The notes under the pieces are model-generated. The model ran no database searches. It saw nothing but the letters and a program-made list of their open reading frames with translations, and was not told the origin of the DNA. The translations under genes and the position numbers were made by a program. From Channallabes apus (lineage: Eukaryota > Chordata > Actinopteri > Siluriformes > Clariidae), in the NCBI GenBank assembly GCA_030522415.1, contig CM060124.1:24921454-24985453 (forward strand): 64,000 bases of DNA. The letters run 5' to 3'. Positions 21,755 through 31,426 of this stretch are shown here, piece after piece. Every line of letters starts with the position of its first letter. Position 1 is the stretch's first letter.

Positions 21755-22235
21755 CCTTGATTTCTTTTGGATGTTTTAATACCAGTTAAATCTAAAACAG
21801 AAGTCTACAGCAAAGCCACATACACAGATCAATATTTGCGGTTTGACTCCCACCACCCATTGCAACTCAAATTAAGTGTCATCAGGACACTGCACCACAG
21901 GCTGGAGAACATTCCGAACCTAAACTGAAGCCAAACAGAAAGAACAAAAGCATGTGAAGGCAGCACACAAGACATGCGGATATCCTATTGTAAGTCGGCC
22001 TTCAACAAAATACAGTAGCTTCCAGAGCCAAAAGAACTATGACAGAGAGAGCTGAGCCTGAGAAACAACAGAAGAAAATCTTATCATCTCATATGTGGCT
22101 GGGGTGTCAGAAAAGCTAAAAAAGGGTTTTTTCGAAAGCCGAACATACCAGTTCACTTCAAACTAACCAACACACTAAGCCAGAGACTCCTCCACCCCAA
22201 AGAATGCACACCAAAGCATAAGAAAAGCAAGCTAA
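21755..22235 (+). pseudogene. Penelope-like element, C-terminal coding part (left piece)
   Basis: In plus-strand frames with a few stops this reads FLLDVLIP, TEVYSKATYTDQYLRFDSHH, LKLSVIRTLHHRLE, then VAGVSEKLKKGF, IPVHFKLTNTL and LLHPKECTPKHKKS. These are hallmark phrases of the region between the reverse transcriptase and the GIY-YIG endonuclease of fish Penelope-like elements (family forms THTDQYL.FDSHHP, YVAGVSEKLRR, HPKD..PRHKQS). The reverse transcriptase itself was not found upstream. The Tc1 element at 22238 cuts it right after KKSKL. Confidence 0.88.
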
Positions 22236-22237
22236 TA

Positions 22238-23840
22238 CAGTGGTGTGGAAAAATATTTGCCCCCTTCCTGATTTCTTATTCTTTTGCATGTTTGTCACAC
22301 TTAAATGTTTCTGCTCAAAAACCGTTAACAATTTGTCAAAGATAACATAATTTAACACAAAATGCAGTTTTTAAATGAAGGTTTACGTTATTAAGGGAGA
22401 AAAAAAACTCCAAATCTACATGGCCCTGTGTGAAAAAGTGTTTGCCCCCCTTGTTAAAAAATAACTTAACTGTGGTTTATCACACCTGAGTTCAATTTCT
22501 GTAGTCACCCCCAGGCCTGATTACTGCCACACCTGTTTCAATCAAGAAATCACTTAAATAGGAGCTACCTGACACAGAGAAGTAGACCAAAAGCACCTCA
22601 AAAGCTAGACATCATGCCAAGATCCAAAGAAATTCAGGAACAAATGAGAACAAAAGTAATTGAGATCTATCAGTCTGGTAAAGGTTATAAAGCCATTTCT
22701 AAAGCTTTGGGACTCCAGCGAACCACAGTGAGAGCCATTATCCACAAATGGCAAAAACATGGAACAGTGGTGAACCTTCCCAGGAGTGACCGGCCAACCA
22801 AAGTTACCCCAAGAGCGCAGAGACAACTCATCCGAGAGGCCACAAAAGACCCCAGGACAACATCTAAAGAACTGCAGGCCTCACTTGCCTCAAATAAGGT
22901 CAGTGTTCACGACTCCACCATAAGAAAGAGACTGGGCAAAAATGGCCTGCATGGCAGATTGCCAAGGCGCAAACCACTTTTAAGCAAAAAGAACATTAAG
23001 GCTCGTCTCAATTTTGCTAAAAAACATCTCAATGATTGCCAAGAATTTTGGGAAAATACCTTGTGGACCGACCAGACAAAAGTTGAACTTTTTGGAAGGT
23101 GCGTGTCCCGTTACATCTGGCGTAAAAGTAACACAGCATTTCAGAAAAAGAACATCATACCAACAGTAAAATATGGTGGTGGTAGTTTGATGGTCTGGGG
23201 TTGTTTTGCTGCTTCAGGACCTGGAAGGCTTGCTGTGATAGATGGAACCATGAATTCTACTGTCTACCAAAAAATCCTGAAGGAGAATGTCCGGCCATCT
23301 GTTCGTCAACTCAAGCTGAAGCGATCTTGGGTGCTGCAGCAGGACAATGACCCAAAACACACCAGCAAATCCACCTCTGAATGGCTGAAGAAAAACAAAA
23401 TGAAGACTTTGGAGTGGCCTAGTCAAAGTCCTGACCTGAATCCTATTGAGATGTTGTGGCATGACCTTAAAAAGGCGGTTCATGCTAGAAAACCCTCAAA
23501 TAAAGCTGAATTACAAAAATTCTGCAAAATTCCTCCAGAGCGCTGTAAAAGACTCGTTGCAAGTTATCGCAAACGCTTGATTGCAGTTATTGCTGCTAAG
23601 GGTGGCCCAACCAGTTATTAGGTTCAGGGGGCAATTACTTTTTCACACAGGGCCATGTAAGTTTGGATTTTTTTTTCTCCCAAAAAAATTAAACCCCTCA
23701 TTTAAAAACTGCATTTTGTGTTTACTTGTGTTATCTTTGACTAATAGTTAAATGTGTTTGATGATCAGAAACATTTTGTGTGACAAACATGCAAAAGAAT
23801 AAGAAATCAGGAGGGGGGCAAATAGTTTTTCACACCACTG
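22238..23840 (+). mobile_element. Nearly intact Tc1-like transposon, copy 1
   Basis: The element begins CAGTGGTGTGGAAAAATATT and ends TTTTTCACACCACTG, flanked by TA (22236-22237, 23841-23842). The terminal inverted repeats are about 200 bp long. Near their inner edge they repeat a GTGTGAAAAAGTG..TGCCCCCC word seen also at the outer edge, the IR/DR arrangement known from Sleeping Beauty-type elements. It contains one transposase gene. It inserted into a Penelope-like element. Its sister is at 38181-39799. Confidence 0.97.
22614..23621 (+). CDS. Tc1-like transposase, 335 aa, 5-residue deletion
   Basis: This enzyme would bind the element's inverted repeats and cut and paste it into TA sites. 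The frame is open from ATG (MPRSKEIQEQ) to a TAG after GGPTSY. Residues about 1-110 form the paired-type helix-turn-helix DNA-binding region, with the short basic GRPT-like hook mutated to DRPTKVTP. The DDE triad is readable: WTDQTKVELF (first Asp), QQDNDPKHTSK (second Asp) and SPDLNPIEMLW (Glu), with 34 residues between the last two. The sister copy has WTDETKV, so Glu to Gln occurred next to the Asp. A 15-bp in-frame deletion near 23527 removes five residues (DEWAK in the sister). Activity is uncertain; this is the best-preserved gene in the window. Confidence 0.93.
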   Translation: MPRSKEIQEQMRTKVIEIYQSGKGYKAISKALGLQRTTVRAIIHKWQKHGTVVNLPRSDRPTKVTPRAQRQLIREATKDPRTTSKELQASLASNKVSVHDSTIRKRLGKNGLHGRLPRRKPLLSKKNIKARLNFAKKHLNDCQEFWENTLWTDQTKVELFGRCVSRYIWRKSNTAFQKKNIIPTVKYGGGSLMVWGCFAASGPGRLAVIDGTMNSTVYQKILKENVRPSVRQLKLKRSWVLQQDNDPKHTSKSTSEWLKKNKMKTLEWPSQSPDLNPIEMLWHDLKKAVHARKPSNKAELQKFCKIPPERCKRLVASYRKRLIAVIAAKGGPTSY

Positions 23841-23842
23841 TA

Positions 23843-24393
23843 TATGTAGTTTAATGCAGTGAAGAGTGTTCAGAGCACTACATTGAGGAGACAAAACAAC
23901 CTCTTCATAAAAGAAGGAGCAACACCTCAGGTCCGGAATCAGCGATATACCTTCACCTGAACAACAAAGGACACACATTTCAGGACGAAAATGTAAGAAT
24001 TTTGGACAGAGAGGATAGATTGTTTGAGAGAGGGGTAAAAGAAGCCATCTATGTGCAGATGGAAAATCCTTCTCTCAACAGAGGTGGAGGTTTTTGACAT
24101 AACCTGTCTCTTTCAAACTGCCCTTTCATCTATCCCAAGAAGATCAAGACCTCTTCAAAGCCACACTTTACTCTGTCTGGTTGTTACACCTTAAAATCTC
24201 TCTCTATTGTTTCTCCAACAGCTCTCTCCCCTCTAATCTCTAACGACCCTCCCTCCTATTCTCACCTTCTCCATTGTTCATGTAACAAGCTATTTCAAAT
24301 AGGGGAGGATCCTTTGACCTTGCAGAACTTAAATACCAGGAACTTTCCAACTTACCTTAGACTGATTAAGCTTCTTGGATGAGTAGTGAAACG
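23843..24393 (+). pseudogene. Penelope-like element, GIY-YIG domain and 3' region (right piece)
   Basis: Just after the Tc1 copy the frame resumes with SEECSEHYIEETKQPLHKR, YLHLNNKGHTFQDENVRILD and EDRLFERGVKEAIYV, then NPSLNRGGG. This is the end of the GIY-YIG endonuclease of Penelope-like elements; the usual YIGETKQPL reads YIEETKQPL, so the catalytic-region Gly is changed. A stop follows GGGF. The downstream 300 bp is 3' UTR/pLTR, ending at the hammerhead-like motif at 24362-24392. Together with 21755-22235 it gives one element broken by a later Tc1 insertion. Confidence 0.88.
24362..24392 (+). ncRNA. Degenerate hammerhead ribozyme-like motif
   Basis: The order CTGATTA, then AGCTTCTT-GGAT-GAGTAGT, then GAAAC matches the hammerhead layout CUGAUGA, stem II, GAAAC. 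Stem II could pair GCTTCTT with GAGTAGT around GGAT, with one U-U mismatch and G-U pairs. The first core block has T where the catalytic G8 should be. Penelope-like elements are known to carry hammerhead motifs in their terminal repeats, and this one lies at the end of such an element. Probably inactive. Confidence 0.4.
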
Positions 24394-24395
24394 TA

Positions 24396-24973
24396 CACTG
24401 TAAAAAAATTTCATGTAAAATTACAGTAAATTACTGGCAGCAGTTTTGCCAGTAAAATGCTGTTTTATTACAGTATTTGTACTGTAGAAATAGACTACAG
24501 TAAATTGCTGTATTTTGATATATAGTTTATTACTGTGATTTTGTACTGTTTACTGTATTTTAGTGGTAAATAATTATTCGGACAACTTATATTTTTAACA
24601 GCATTTAAAAAAAAATTTTTTTTTTAGTCCTGAACAATTCTTTTCCCCCCAATCTAGTCGTGTCCAATTGAACATCACCCGGGGTTCAAACCTGCGATCT
24701 CCGGATGATAGGGTGAGCGCTTTAACCCACTGCGCCACTCGGAGGCCCATAACATCAGCAAAAGTACTGAAGTTTTCATTAAAGGGTGTTGATTATCTAA
24801 TTTACAGTTAAATACTATATACTGTAGTGTATTAAACTGTAAATACAATATTTACAGTTAAATATTGTAAATCACAGTAATGCTGTTTCTTTTACAGTAA
24901 TGTGCAATATTTCGAAAAAACAGTCGGAAACTGTAAGAAAAGTCCTGTAAATTTACATCAATTTGTTACAATG
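24396..24973. mobile_element. TA-flanked MITE with ends CACTGTAAAAAA
   Basis: The left end CACTGTAAAAAAATTTC and right end ATTTGTTACAATG are imperfect inverted repeats between TA dinucleotides (24394-24395, 24974-24975). The body is rich in TTTACAGTAA and TACTGTA words in both orientations, a pattern of subterminal inverted repeats. No ORF. A TA target suggests mobilisation by a Tc1/mariner transposase. It sits next to the Penelope terminus and itself contains a SINE. Confidence 0.75.
24612..24748 (-). mobile_element. tRNA-derived SINE (third type) inside the MITE
   Basis: On the minus strand the head GGGCCTCCGAGTGGCGCAGT carries an A box (GTGGCGCAGTGGG) and a B box (GGTTTGAACCC). A short body ending GGACACGACTAG follows, then an A-rich 3' tail (the T run at 24617-24626). 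It differs from the tRNA-Gly and V-SINE types. Clear target duplications were not seen. Confidence 0.72.
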
Positions 24974-25025
24974 TAGTTTCTACTAAACTAAGAAATCCAA
25001 TTGACATGGCTCAAATTCCAAATAC

Positions 25026-25642
25026 TGTAAGTGATCTAATATTTACAAGTCCCAGCATCAAAGGTGCTTGCTGTTCAGTAAAGTCTAATTGTAGTCTAAT
25101 TAGGTTACTAAAACAAGGTCAACAATTTTGTTTAGCTTGGGGGACAGATACAGACTCAATATAGTAGAAACTGAATGATGACTAAGATCAACTATAGCAG
25201 ACCATCAGTTTAGCCTGTTTCTCTGTTTCCTGGAATGGGATCTGGATTGTCACAAATTAAACTATGGTCTAAGCAGCAATTAATAAGAGCTGGGAAAGTG
25301 GGATGGTTACTGTCCAAACCAAAAAGTGAGCCTTGCCCTAAAAATTATTCCAATGTTATATTAAAGGCATACTGTTTCATATCAATAGCTGGACATCCAG
25401 CAGGTCGACCACCACGACCATCTGTAAGCCACATCACTAAACCAAACTGTGACGGAGCCAGATCATATTACAACATTGAACAATTCCTTTAATAAAATTA
25501 CACACGTATACATTGTTACACTATGTGTATAATTTAGGCTCCTACATGAAAATATATATTTTCAATCCTATGCTGGCTTAAGACCCTAAGATTACCTAAT
25601 ACAGTATGTCCGGCACCCTGGATCCCAAAACTCACCTTACAG
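25026..25642 (-). mobile_element. Old L2 LINE copy, ORF1/ORF2 junction part
   Basis: Segment by segment it parallels 13000-13560 and 14210-14280 (GATCTAATATTTA, GACTCAATATAG, CTGGATTGTCAC, TAAGATTACCTRMTACWGTATGTCCGG), with about 20-25% differences by eye. It lacks the MITE found in the 13.6-kb copy, which shows the uninterrupted arrangement. Frames are broken. The copy continues in decayed form after the SINE at 25881-25993 and again at 29220-29555. Confidence 0.72.
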
Positions 25643-25880
25643 TAGTTGTTGTTGGTCTTTCGGCTGCTCCCGGCAAGGGGTCGCCACAGCGGAATATCCA
25701 GTCCGCACTACAACTTGGCACAGGTTTTATGCCGGATGCCCTTCCTGACACAACCCTCCCATTTTATCCGGGCTTGGGACCGGCACTGTATCCAGTGGCT
25801 GGGGTGTGGGCACTGGCTGGAATCGAACCCGGGCCGTCCGCATGGCAGGCGAAACACCTACCACTGAGCCACCAGTGCCC
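25643..25880 (-). mobile_element. tRNA-Gly-derived SINE, copy 2
   Basis: This is the inverse of the SINE at 4447-4690, with the same head (GGCACTGGTGGCTCAGTGGTA on the minus strand is one base over the A box), B box GGGTTCGATTCC and body, and a (CAA)n tail at its left end. It differs from copy 1 at few positions, so both are fairly recent. It is inserted in the old L2 copy. Confidence 0.92.
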
Positions 25881-26379
25881 AGTAAACTTACTAAAATACT
25901 GGTGCACCTACAGTACAGGTCTAGATAATTGCACATGCCTCCTTTCCAGTTCCTCAGCTGGTGCCTCATATCACTTTAGTTATACACATAAGAGTGGTTT
26001 CCCAGATGTTCTTAAATCGAGCCAGCAGTAGACCTTAATCTGGAATAGTTAATGTTGGTCTTCCAAGTGCCTTTCTGAAACACAGATCAGTTATTGATTA
26101 CTAAATACCTGGACTGTGGAGTCCTAAACTAAATTAAACAAGAGTAATCGAAAACCACATGTGCTAGTGTGGATTACCAAGGGACCAACAGCAGCAGAAA
26201 AGAAACCATGACAAAATATTTCGTGAGCATCAGAAAACTCTTTTAAAGCAAATAATCTCAAGACACCAGCAAGAAAAACAGCACACTTAAGCTGTTGAAT
26301 CAAAGAAAAGGACTACCTAGAGATGTATTTATAATACATTCAATGCAAATGAATAAGAATACAACAAGTTTAGGTAAGA

Positions 26380-26550
26380 TTTGCCTTACCAGCTGAAGAA
26401 CAAAGAGAGAATTCTAAGCTCGGTGGACAACCTGCAAATAAAGACACAAACCGGTTGGATGAGTTACTGACAGGTATAATAGAGAGCCAGCAACCTTTGC
26501 AGTATATACCAGATGATCATCATCTAGACAGGTCAGATGAGGGATCTCCT

Positions 26551-26581
<31 letters not shown>

Positions 26582-26930
26582 CTGAGTATGAGAACGTTTC
26601 ACTTTCTTTTGGACTCTTTCAAAATTCCATTTGGTACTGTTTTATCTGAAACATCATCATTTTTTCTCAATTTATCTCATCATCCCTATTAACTGTTCTT
26701 ATTAACAGGAGAAAATAATATGGAAAGAACTGTACAGTTCCTCAGATGCAAAGGTAGCAGTGTCTGCCAGAGGTCACCATAAAAAGGGATGAAAGGCTGG
26801 CCATTGAATTTCATGAGTATATATTAAAGTGTCTTAATGAAGAGCATGAAATGCAATTGAAGATGCAGCAAATAGAACTGGAAATAGATGAAAGAGAGAC
26901 AAATGCAAGGGTGAAAAGGTAAATTATGTC
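26380..26930 (+). pseudogene. Coding-like remnant in the TIR element
   Basis: Two stretches look protein-derived. At 26440-26550 it reads RLDELLTGIIESQQPLQYIPDDHHLD. Near 26790-26925 it reads KRDERLAIEFHEYI and then EHEMQLKMQQIELEIDERETN, a charged coiled coil. Such Glu/Lys-rich C-termini occur in the Myb/trihelix-like accessory proteins of Harbinger-type elements, which is the reason for the guess. An (AC)n at 26552-26578 and stops separate them. No DNA-binding domain is readable, so the identity is open. Confidence 0.35.
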
Positions 26931-27003
26931 AAAAATATCTATTTAAAGTGCACCACATAAATCCCCAGATTCATTGTGAAAGATACAACAAAGGTTATGA
27001 GTA

Positions 27004-27489
27004 ACTCAAAAGCTAGTTCATGCATTCATGACCTCCAGACTGGATTATTGTAATGGATTACTAGGTGGCTGTCCTGCATCCTCAATAAACAAGCTTCAGT
27101 TAGTCCAAAATGCAGCCGCCAGGGTTCTTAATAGATCCAGAAAATATGATCATATAACCCCAATATTATCATCCCTGCACTGGCTACCTGTTCAGTTTAG
27201 TATAAATTACAAAATAGAATTACTTACATACAAGGCCTTAAATGGTTTAGCTCCCACATACCTAACCAGTCTTCTGATACGCTACAATCCACCACGCGCC
27301 TTAAGATCACAAAGCTCCGGACTTCTGGTAGTTCCCAGAATTTCAAAATCTACAAAAGGGGGTAGGGCTTTTTCATATTTAGCTCCAAAGCTTTGGAATA
27401 GCCTTCCAGAGAGTGTTCGGGGAGCAGACACGGTTTCCCAGTTCAAAAGTAGACTCAAGACGCATCTTTTTAATCTGGCATCCACATAA
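27004..27489 (+). pseudogene. L2-type LINE ORF2, C-terminal end
   Basis: An open frame from a 5' truncation at about 27004 reads [56 protein letters not shown] and then [13 protein letters not shown] and [13 protein letters not shown] before TAA. This is the conserved domain after the reverse transcriptase in L2/CR1-type fish LINEs. The 153 codons from the first ATG are undamaged, so the copy is young compared with most others, but lack of the endonuclease and RT makes it dead on arrival, as usual for 5'-truncated LINEs. Its 3' UTR follows directly. Confidence 0.88.
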
Positions 27490-28280
27490 CTCATCCCATA
27501 ACCTCATACTCCAGTACACCTATCCCAAATGGCAACTACGCTAATTCTCCCCACCTGTTCTGTATTTTTCTACCCATCCCGAGGCATCGGGAGATTGTGC
27601 CAGCTTCAGTAGACAAAGGCCTACACCTATCCCAAATGGCAACTACGCTAATTCTCCCCACCTGTTCTGTATTTTTCTACCCATCCCGAGGCATCGGGAG
27701 ATTGTGCCAGCTTCAGTAGACAAAGGCCGAAAAATGCGAGGTTCCTGAGGCATCCAGAGAAGGACCAGCTCCAGCTGGATTCAGCTTTATGATGGTTGGA
27801 GCTACACATGCTGCTCCTGTGCTTCCAGTGATCCTCATCTGCCCTCTGCACCTACTGACTCGTCCCTATGCTGAACTGGTCTTCATGTCAATTTAAATAG
27901 TTTCTGTCATATTGAACTTTCACCTGCACAACACACAAGATGTTCTATCATTTCTATCTGTTATCGCCCAAATGAGGATGGGTTCCCTGTTGAGTCTGGT
28001 TCCTCTCAAGGTTTCTTCCTAATGCCATCTCAGGGAGTTTTTCCTTGCCACCGTCGCCGTCACCCTTGGCTTGCTCATCAGAGACATTTCATTCATCATT
28101 CATTCATCTCATTATAATCTAGACACATTTTTCTCACACATACACACTTCCAATTATTTTCTTTTCTAATTTTTTTTTCATTTTTTGTAAATTTTCTTTC
28201 ATTTTTGTGAAGCTGCTTTGAGACAATGACCATTGTTAAAAGCGCTATATAAATAAAATTGAATTGAATTGAATTGAATC
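27490..28280 (+). mobile_element. L2-type LINE 3' UTR and tail
   Basis: It holds CCAAATGAGGATGGGTTCCC, TCTCAAGGTTTCTTCC, GAGTTTTTCCTTGCCACCG, then AAAGCGCTATATAAATAAAA and a terminal (TTGAA)n. Fragments in inverse orientation are at 955-1335 and 36115-36240, and the tail also at 4092-4126. A 107-bp segment is tandemly duplicated at its start (27515-27621 and 27622-27728). Confidence 0.88.
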
Positions 28281-28429
28281 TTTGGGTCATAAGTCATTGA
28301 CAGAATTTCATAGAACGTGCTATATGTCATGCTTTCATGAATTTCAAAATGTCACATTTGTCAGGAAGAACATGTCTGGAAGGTAGTTGATCTTCATTAA
28401 CATAGTCAAGGTAATCCTTATGTCTCTTT

Positions 28430-29003
28430 TGGCGCTTTTCCACTGCATAGAACGGCACGACACGGTTCAGTTCAACTCACTTCGGTTCGGCGCAGTTTGG
28501 CTCGGTTTGCTCTTCCACTGCAGTGTAGTAACACTTTAGCGTGGGCGGGATTACTCACGCGCGCGGCGCCGCTACTGCCGTGACGTCATCGTAAGCGCAC
28601 CACAAACACACACACAACAATGGAGCATATCGACGGCATGGTGTTCTTCATTCTCGGCATGTGGATGTTTTTAACAGCGAGACGAAGGAGTTTGTTTCAA
28701 AAGAGGCCAACGGTTAATACAAAAAGGTGTGTGCGATCCTTCTCTGGCTGTTTCTAAATATAGCGGTTCTGTTGTGTCTCGTGTCGCAAGTTCGGTGACG
28801 CAGTAATGACGATTTTCTCCGGCTAATCAGTGACCAGCGTGTTTACACGTCACGTTTTGGTAACGGTTCGGCGCGCTTGGAACCTCGGGCGAGGTGGTAC
28901 TAAAAAAAGGACCAGGTACTATGTACTGGTCCCAGTGGATAACCCCCCAAAAGTGAGTAGAACTGAGCCGTGTCGTGTCGTACTATGCAGTGGAAATGCG
29001 CCA
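28430..29003 (+). mobile_element. PIF/Harbinger-type MITE, copy 2
   Basis: The ends TGGCGCTTTTCCACTGCATAG and CTATGCAGTGGAAATGCGCCA are flanked by a 3-bp duplication TTT (28427-28429, 29004-29006). It is collinear with copies at 13601 (opposite strand) and 46473 and keeps the ATGGAGCATATCGACGGCAT start at about 28621, but a deletion and frameshift after QKRP shorten the frame. Confidence 0.9.
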
Positions 29004-29219
29004 TTTGACAAATGACATTGATCTGGAGCCAGGAGTAGAAATAGAACTAATCTTCCTTAAGGAAATCAGTGTAGTTACTTTATAACTAGGTTAAGTCTAG
29101 GACTCTTTCAAACCATGACTTGGAAAGCTGATTTTTGTTAATCTGGTTGCAGTTTACATCTAGGATTAGATTTAATACATGTCTGGGAAACCAGCCTTTG
29201 AAGTACAGAAGGATAGTGA

Positions 29220-29555
29220 TCCTTCGGTCAAGCCTTAGCATTAGCTTTGACTTTGCAATCATGCCTCTGATTCATCACTCATTTGCCCTCCTGTGAGGCC
29301 ACTAATGCCAGAGCTGGTGGATATTGAGCTTTGTCTATAGCTTCCAGACTTCCCATGCAGACAATACTCTGTTCTCTCTTCAGTAACCCTCTCTAGTGTC
29401 TGGAAGCACAAGAGAACATCTTCTCTGTCAGACAGATAACTGCAACTAATATTAACTGACTAACAACAATAGAGGAAAAATGTTGAAACATTCTGCACTC
29501 AATACAATTAAAGCTGAATCTTTGCAATGTTAATTACATACCTTAGTCAATACTG
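29220..29555 (-). mobile_element. Old L2 LINE copy, ORF1 5' end
   Basis: It matches 14430-14775 of the L2 copy: CCTTAGCATTAGCTTTG, TTTGCCCTCCTGTGAGG, GTAACCCTCTCTA, ACATCTTCTCTGTCAGA, then the region of the ORF1 start. Stops break the frame. It is the 5' continuation of the copy at 25026-25642. Confidence 0.7.
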
Positions 29556-30229
29556 TACATCATAAAAAAATACCAAATATTGGACCAACTACATGCTGGG
29601 TAAATTTAATCCAGCAAAATGGGCTATTTGGTTAAGTATTCAACCCAAATGCTAGGCCATATTTAACTATAATGCTGGATTAATTCTACCACATGAATTG
29701 GTCAAATGTTCTACCCCAGACGTTGGTTCATTTTAACTGGAATGTTGGCTTAATTCTACCTCATAAATAGGTTATTATTATTTTCATGTTTTACAGTAAA
29801 TCTACAGATTTTTTTTTACCAAAAAAAAAAAAAAAACTACCCATGTCTATTCAACAGTTAAATGACTTTGATATACTGGTCTATTACAACAACAACAAAA
29901 AAGAAGCTTTGCAAAGCATACATACAGTATACATACAGCATACATGTTGCAATAAACAACATCCAATTAAATGTTCATAGAAAAAAATAATTCTTTTTCA
30001 AAAGCACAAGAAATAATCAACAGCAACATCATTACTATACTACTGTATTACTTACAAGGCCAGAATGGAGTAATGGCACAAATAGGCTGGGGCAGTTTAT
30101 ACAGAGCAGGATCTCTCTGTGACTTCAGATATCTTTTCTGCAGAACAAAACTATCCAGCCCTGGTCTCATTGTAACATAAACACTGCCTATGACTTTTCA
30201 AGTAGTCTTCTCTATTTCATAGCAACATT

Positions 30230-30466
30230 ACAGAAAGTCCCATACAGGAGCACACTGCTTTTGATAATTAATGTCAATAATATAAAATGCCTTGAAGCAC
30301 ACATCAACCACCCCAAGTAGTGTGCATTGCTCCAGAGCCTATCCCACCAGAATGACGAATGCCTGAGAGCAGCGCTGGTCATTATCTCCCAACGTTTGGA
30401 TGTACTGTAGGGGTACGGCCTTGACACTTCAGCCTACTGGAAGTATTCCACCATGTTGGTTCCAAC
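30230..30466 (-). pseudogene. Captured exon-like block in copy C
   Basis: On the minus strand, after CTTTCTTTCTAAG (splice acceptor), it reads GTNMVEYFQ, stop, AEVSRPYPY, then after a small insertion and frame change QAFVILVG, ALEQCTLLG, VDVCFKAFYIIDINY and QCAPVWDFL. Teleost genomes hold many uncharacterised proteins whose C-terminus reads like this (SRPYP, QAFVI, ALEQ.TLL.AVDVCFKAFYV, PVWEFLQ); that resemblance is from memory. Copies A and B stop right after CSQ, because the rest of this block is deleted there. The block has at least two stops and a frameshift, so it is a pseudo-exon. Confidence 0.65.
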
Positions 30467-31426
30467 CTTAGAAAGAAAGATATGAAAGAACGTAAAAATT
30501 TTGTTGAAAAGCAAAGATTAAACTGAATAAGACTATCAATTTAGTGTGTAATAGGATTGATACTAAATAAAAAATGACAAAGCTGTCCATTATGATAGGG
30601 CATATCTAACCTGAAACAAAAACATGGAGACAGCTACTACCAAAAATAAAACAGCAAAATAAGCATGCCTTTTAGGATACAGCTCCTTAATGTATATATA
30701 TATTTTTTAAATCAGACTAGTTAATCTTGTGGCCTGCATTGATTTCAAGCTAATTACAGAGGAAATGCATTGTCATAGCTGGTGTCATACTGGCACATTA
30801 CAATCACCCAAATATTAATACCTCATCTAGTAGTTATCTGTACCGCTGTGGTACTTTTTCCCATAGGTAGCACGTTGGCTGATAGTTAATTTAGCAACTT
30901 GAGTCACAAGCAACTTTGGTTAAAGAGGGTTACCTGGTTAGCTTACATGCAGCAGTTACTGGTGACATATTTGCATACTTGCCAAAGGGGGAAGGATGTA
31001 AAATATTGTTATAACGCGGGATGAATTTGATCGCAGAGTAAAGTACTAGCTAGTGAAAAATGGGAGTCTCCAGGGAAAATCGTGAGGGCTAGCAGGTATG
31101 CATATTTGTGAGAAGATCAGTGTTTTGTGACACCCCAGCATTTTATTGTCTCAAGCAGTGAGATTAATAAAGTTCTAATGTTAATGTGGTTGCTAACACT
31201 AGTAAGTTAATTAAATGCTAGCACTACAGTTAACAGTTCACCATCTTCGTAACCCTACAAACATTCTAAAAAGAAAGCTAAAAATCTCAGACATCTTATC
31301 CGTTTCTTTCATACACAGGTGGGGTTCTTTGGCTAACTGGCAGCTATTGTCAGCTAAATTATCATACCTCTGACCAGCCTGAAAGTTTGAGTGTAGCCTT
31401 AATAAATGTTACATATAGTGATAATT

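Larger units (their letters stand above)
25994..29193. mobile_element. TIR element with ends TGGTTTCCCAGA, heavily invaded
   Basis: The left end TGGTTTCCCAGATGTTCTTAA and right end ATTTAATACATGTCTGGGAAACCA are inverted repeats. They interrupt the old L2 copy, because L2 sequence lies on both sides (25930-25990 and 29220-29555). The interior holds a coding-like piece at 26380-26930, an L2 3' end (27004-28280) and a Harbinger-type MITE (28430-29003). These termini are frequent in fish DNA elements; superfamily is not certain and a target duplication could not be read. Confidence 0.55.

Noticed and set aside
22605..22826. Minus-strand frames over the Tc1 transposases (also 23214-23483 and 39159-39428)
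   Set aside because: They are antisense shadows of the transposase genes.
24597..24760. Clear target duplication for the SINE in the CACTGTAAAAAA MITE
   Set aside because: AACAGCA and AACATCAGCA are only loosely similar, so I do not claim it.
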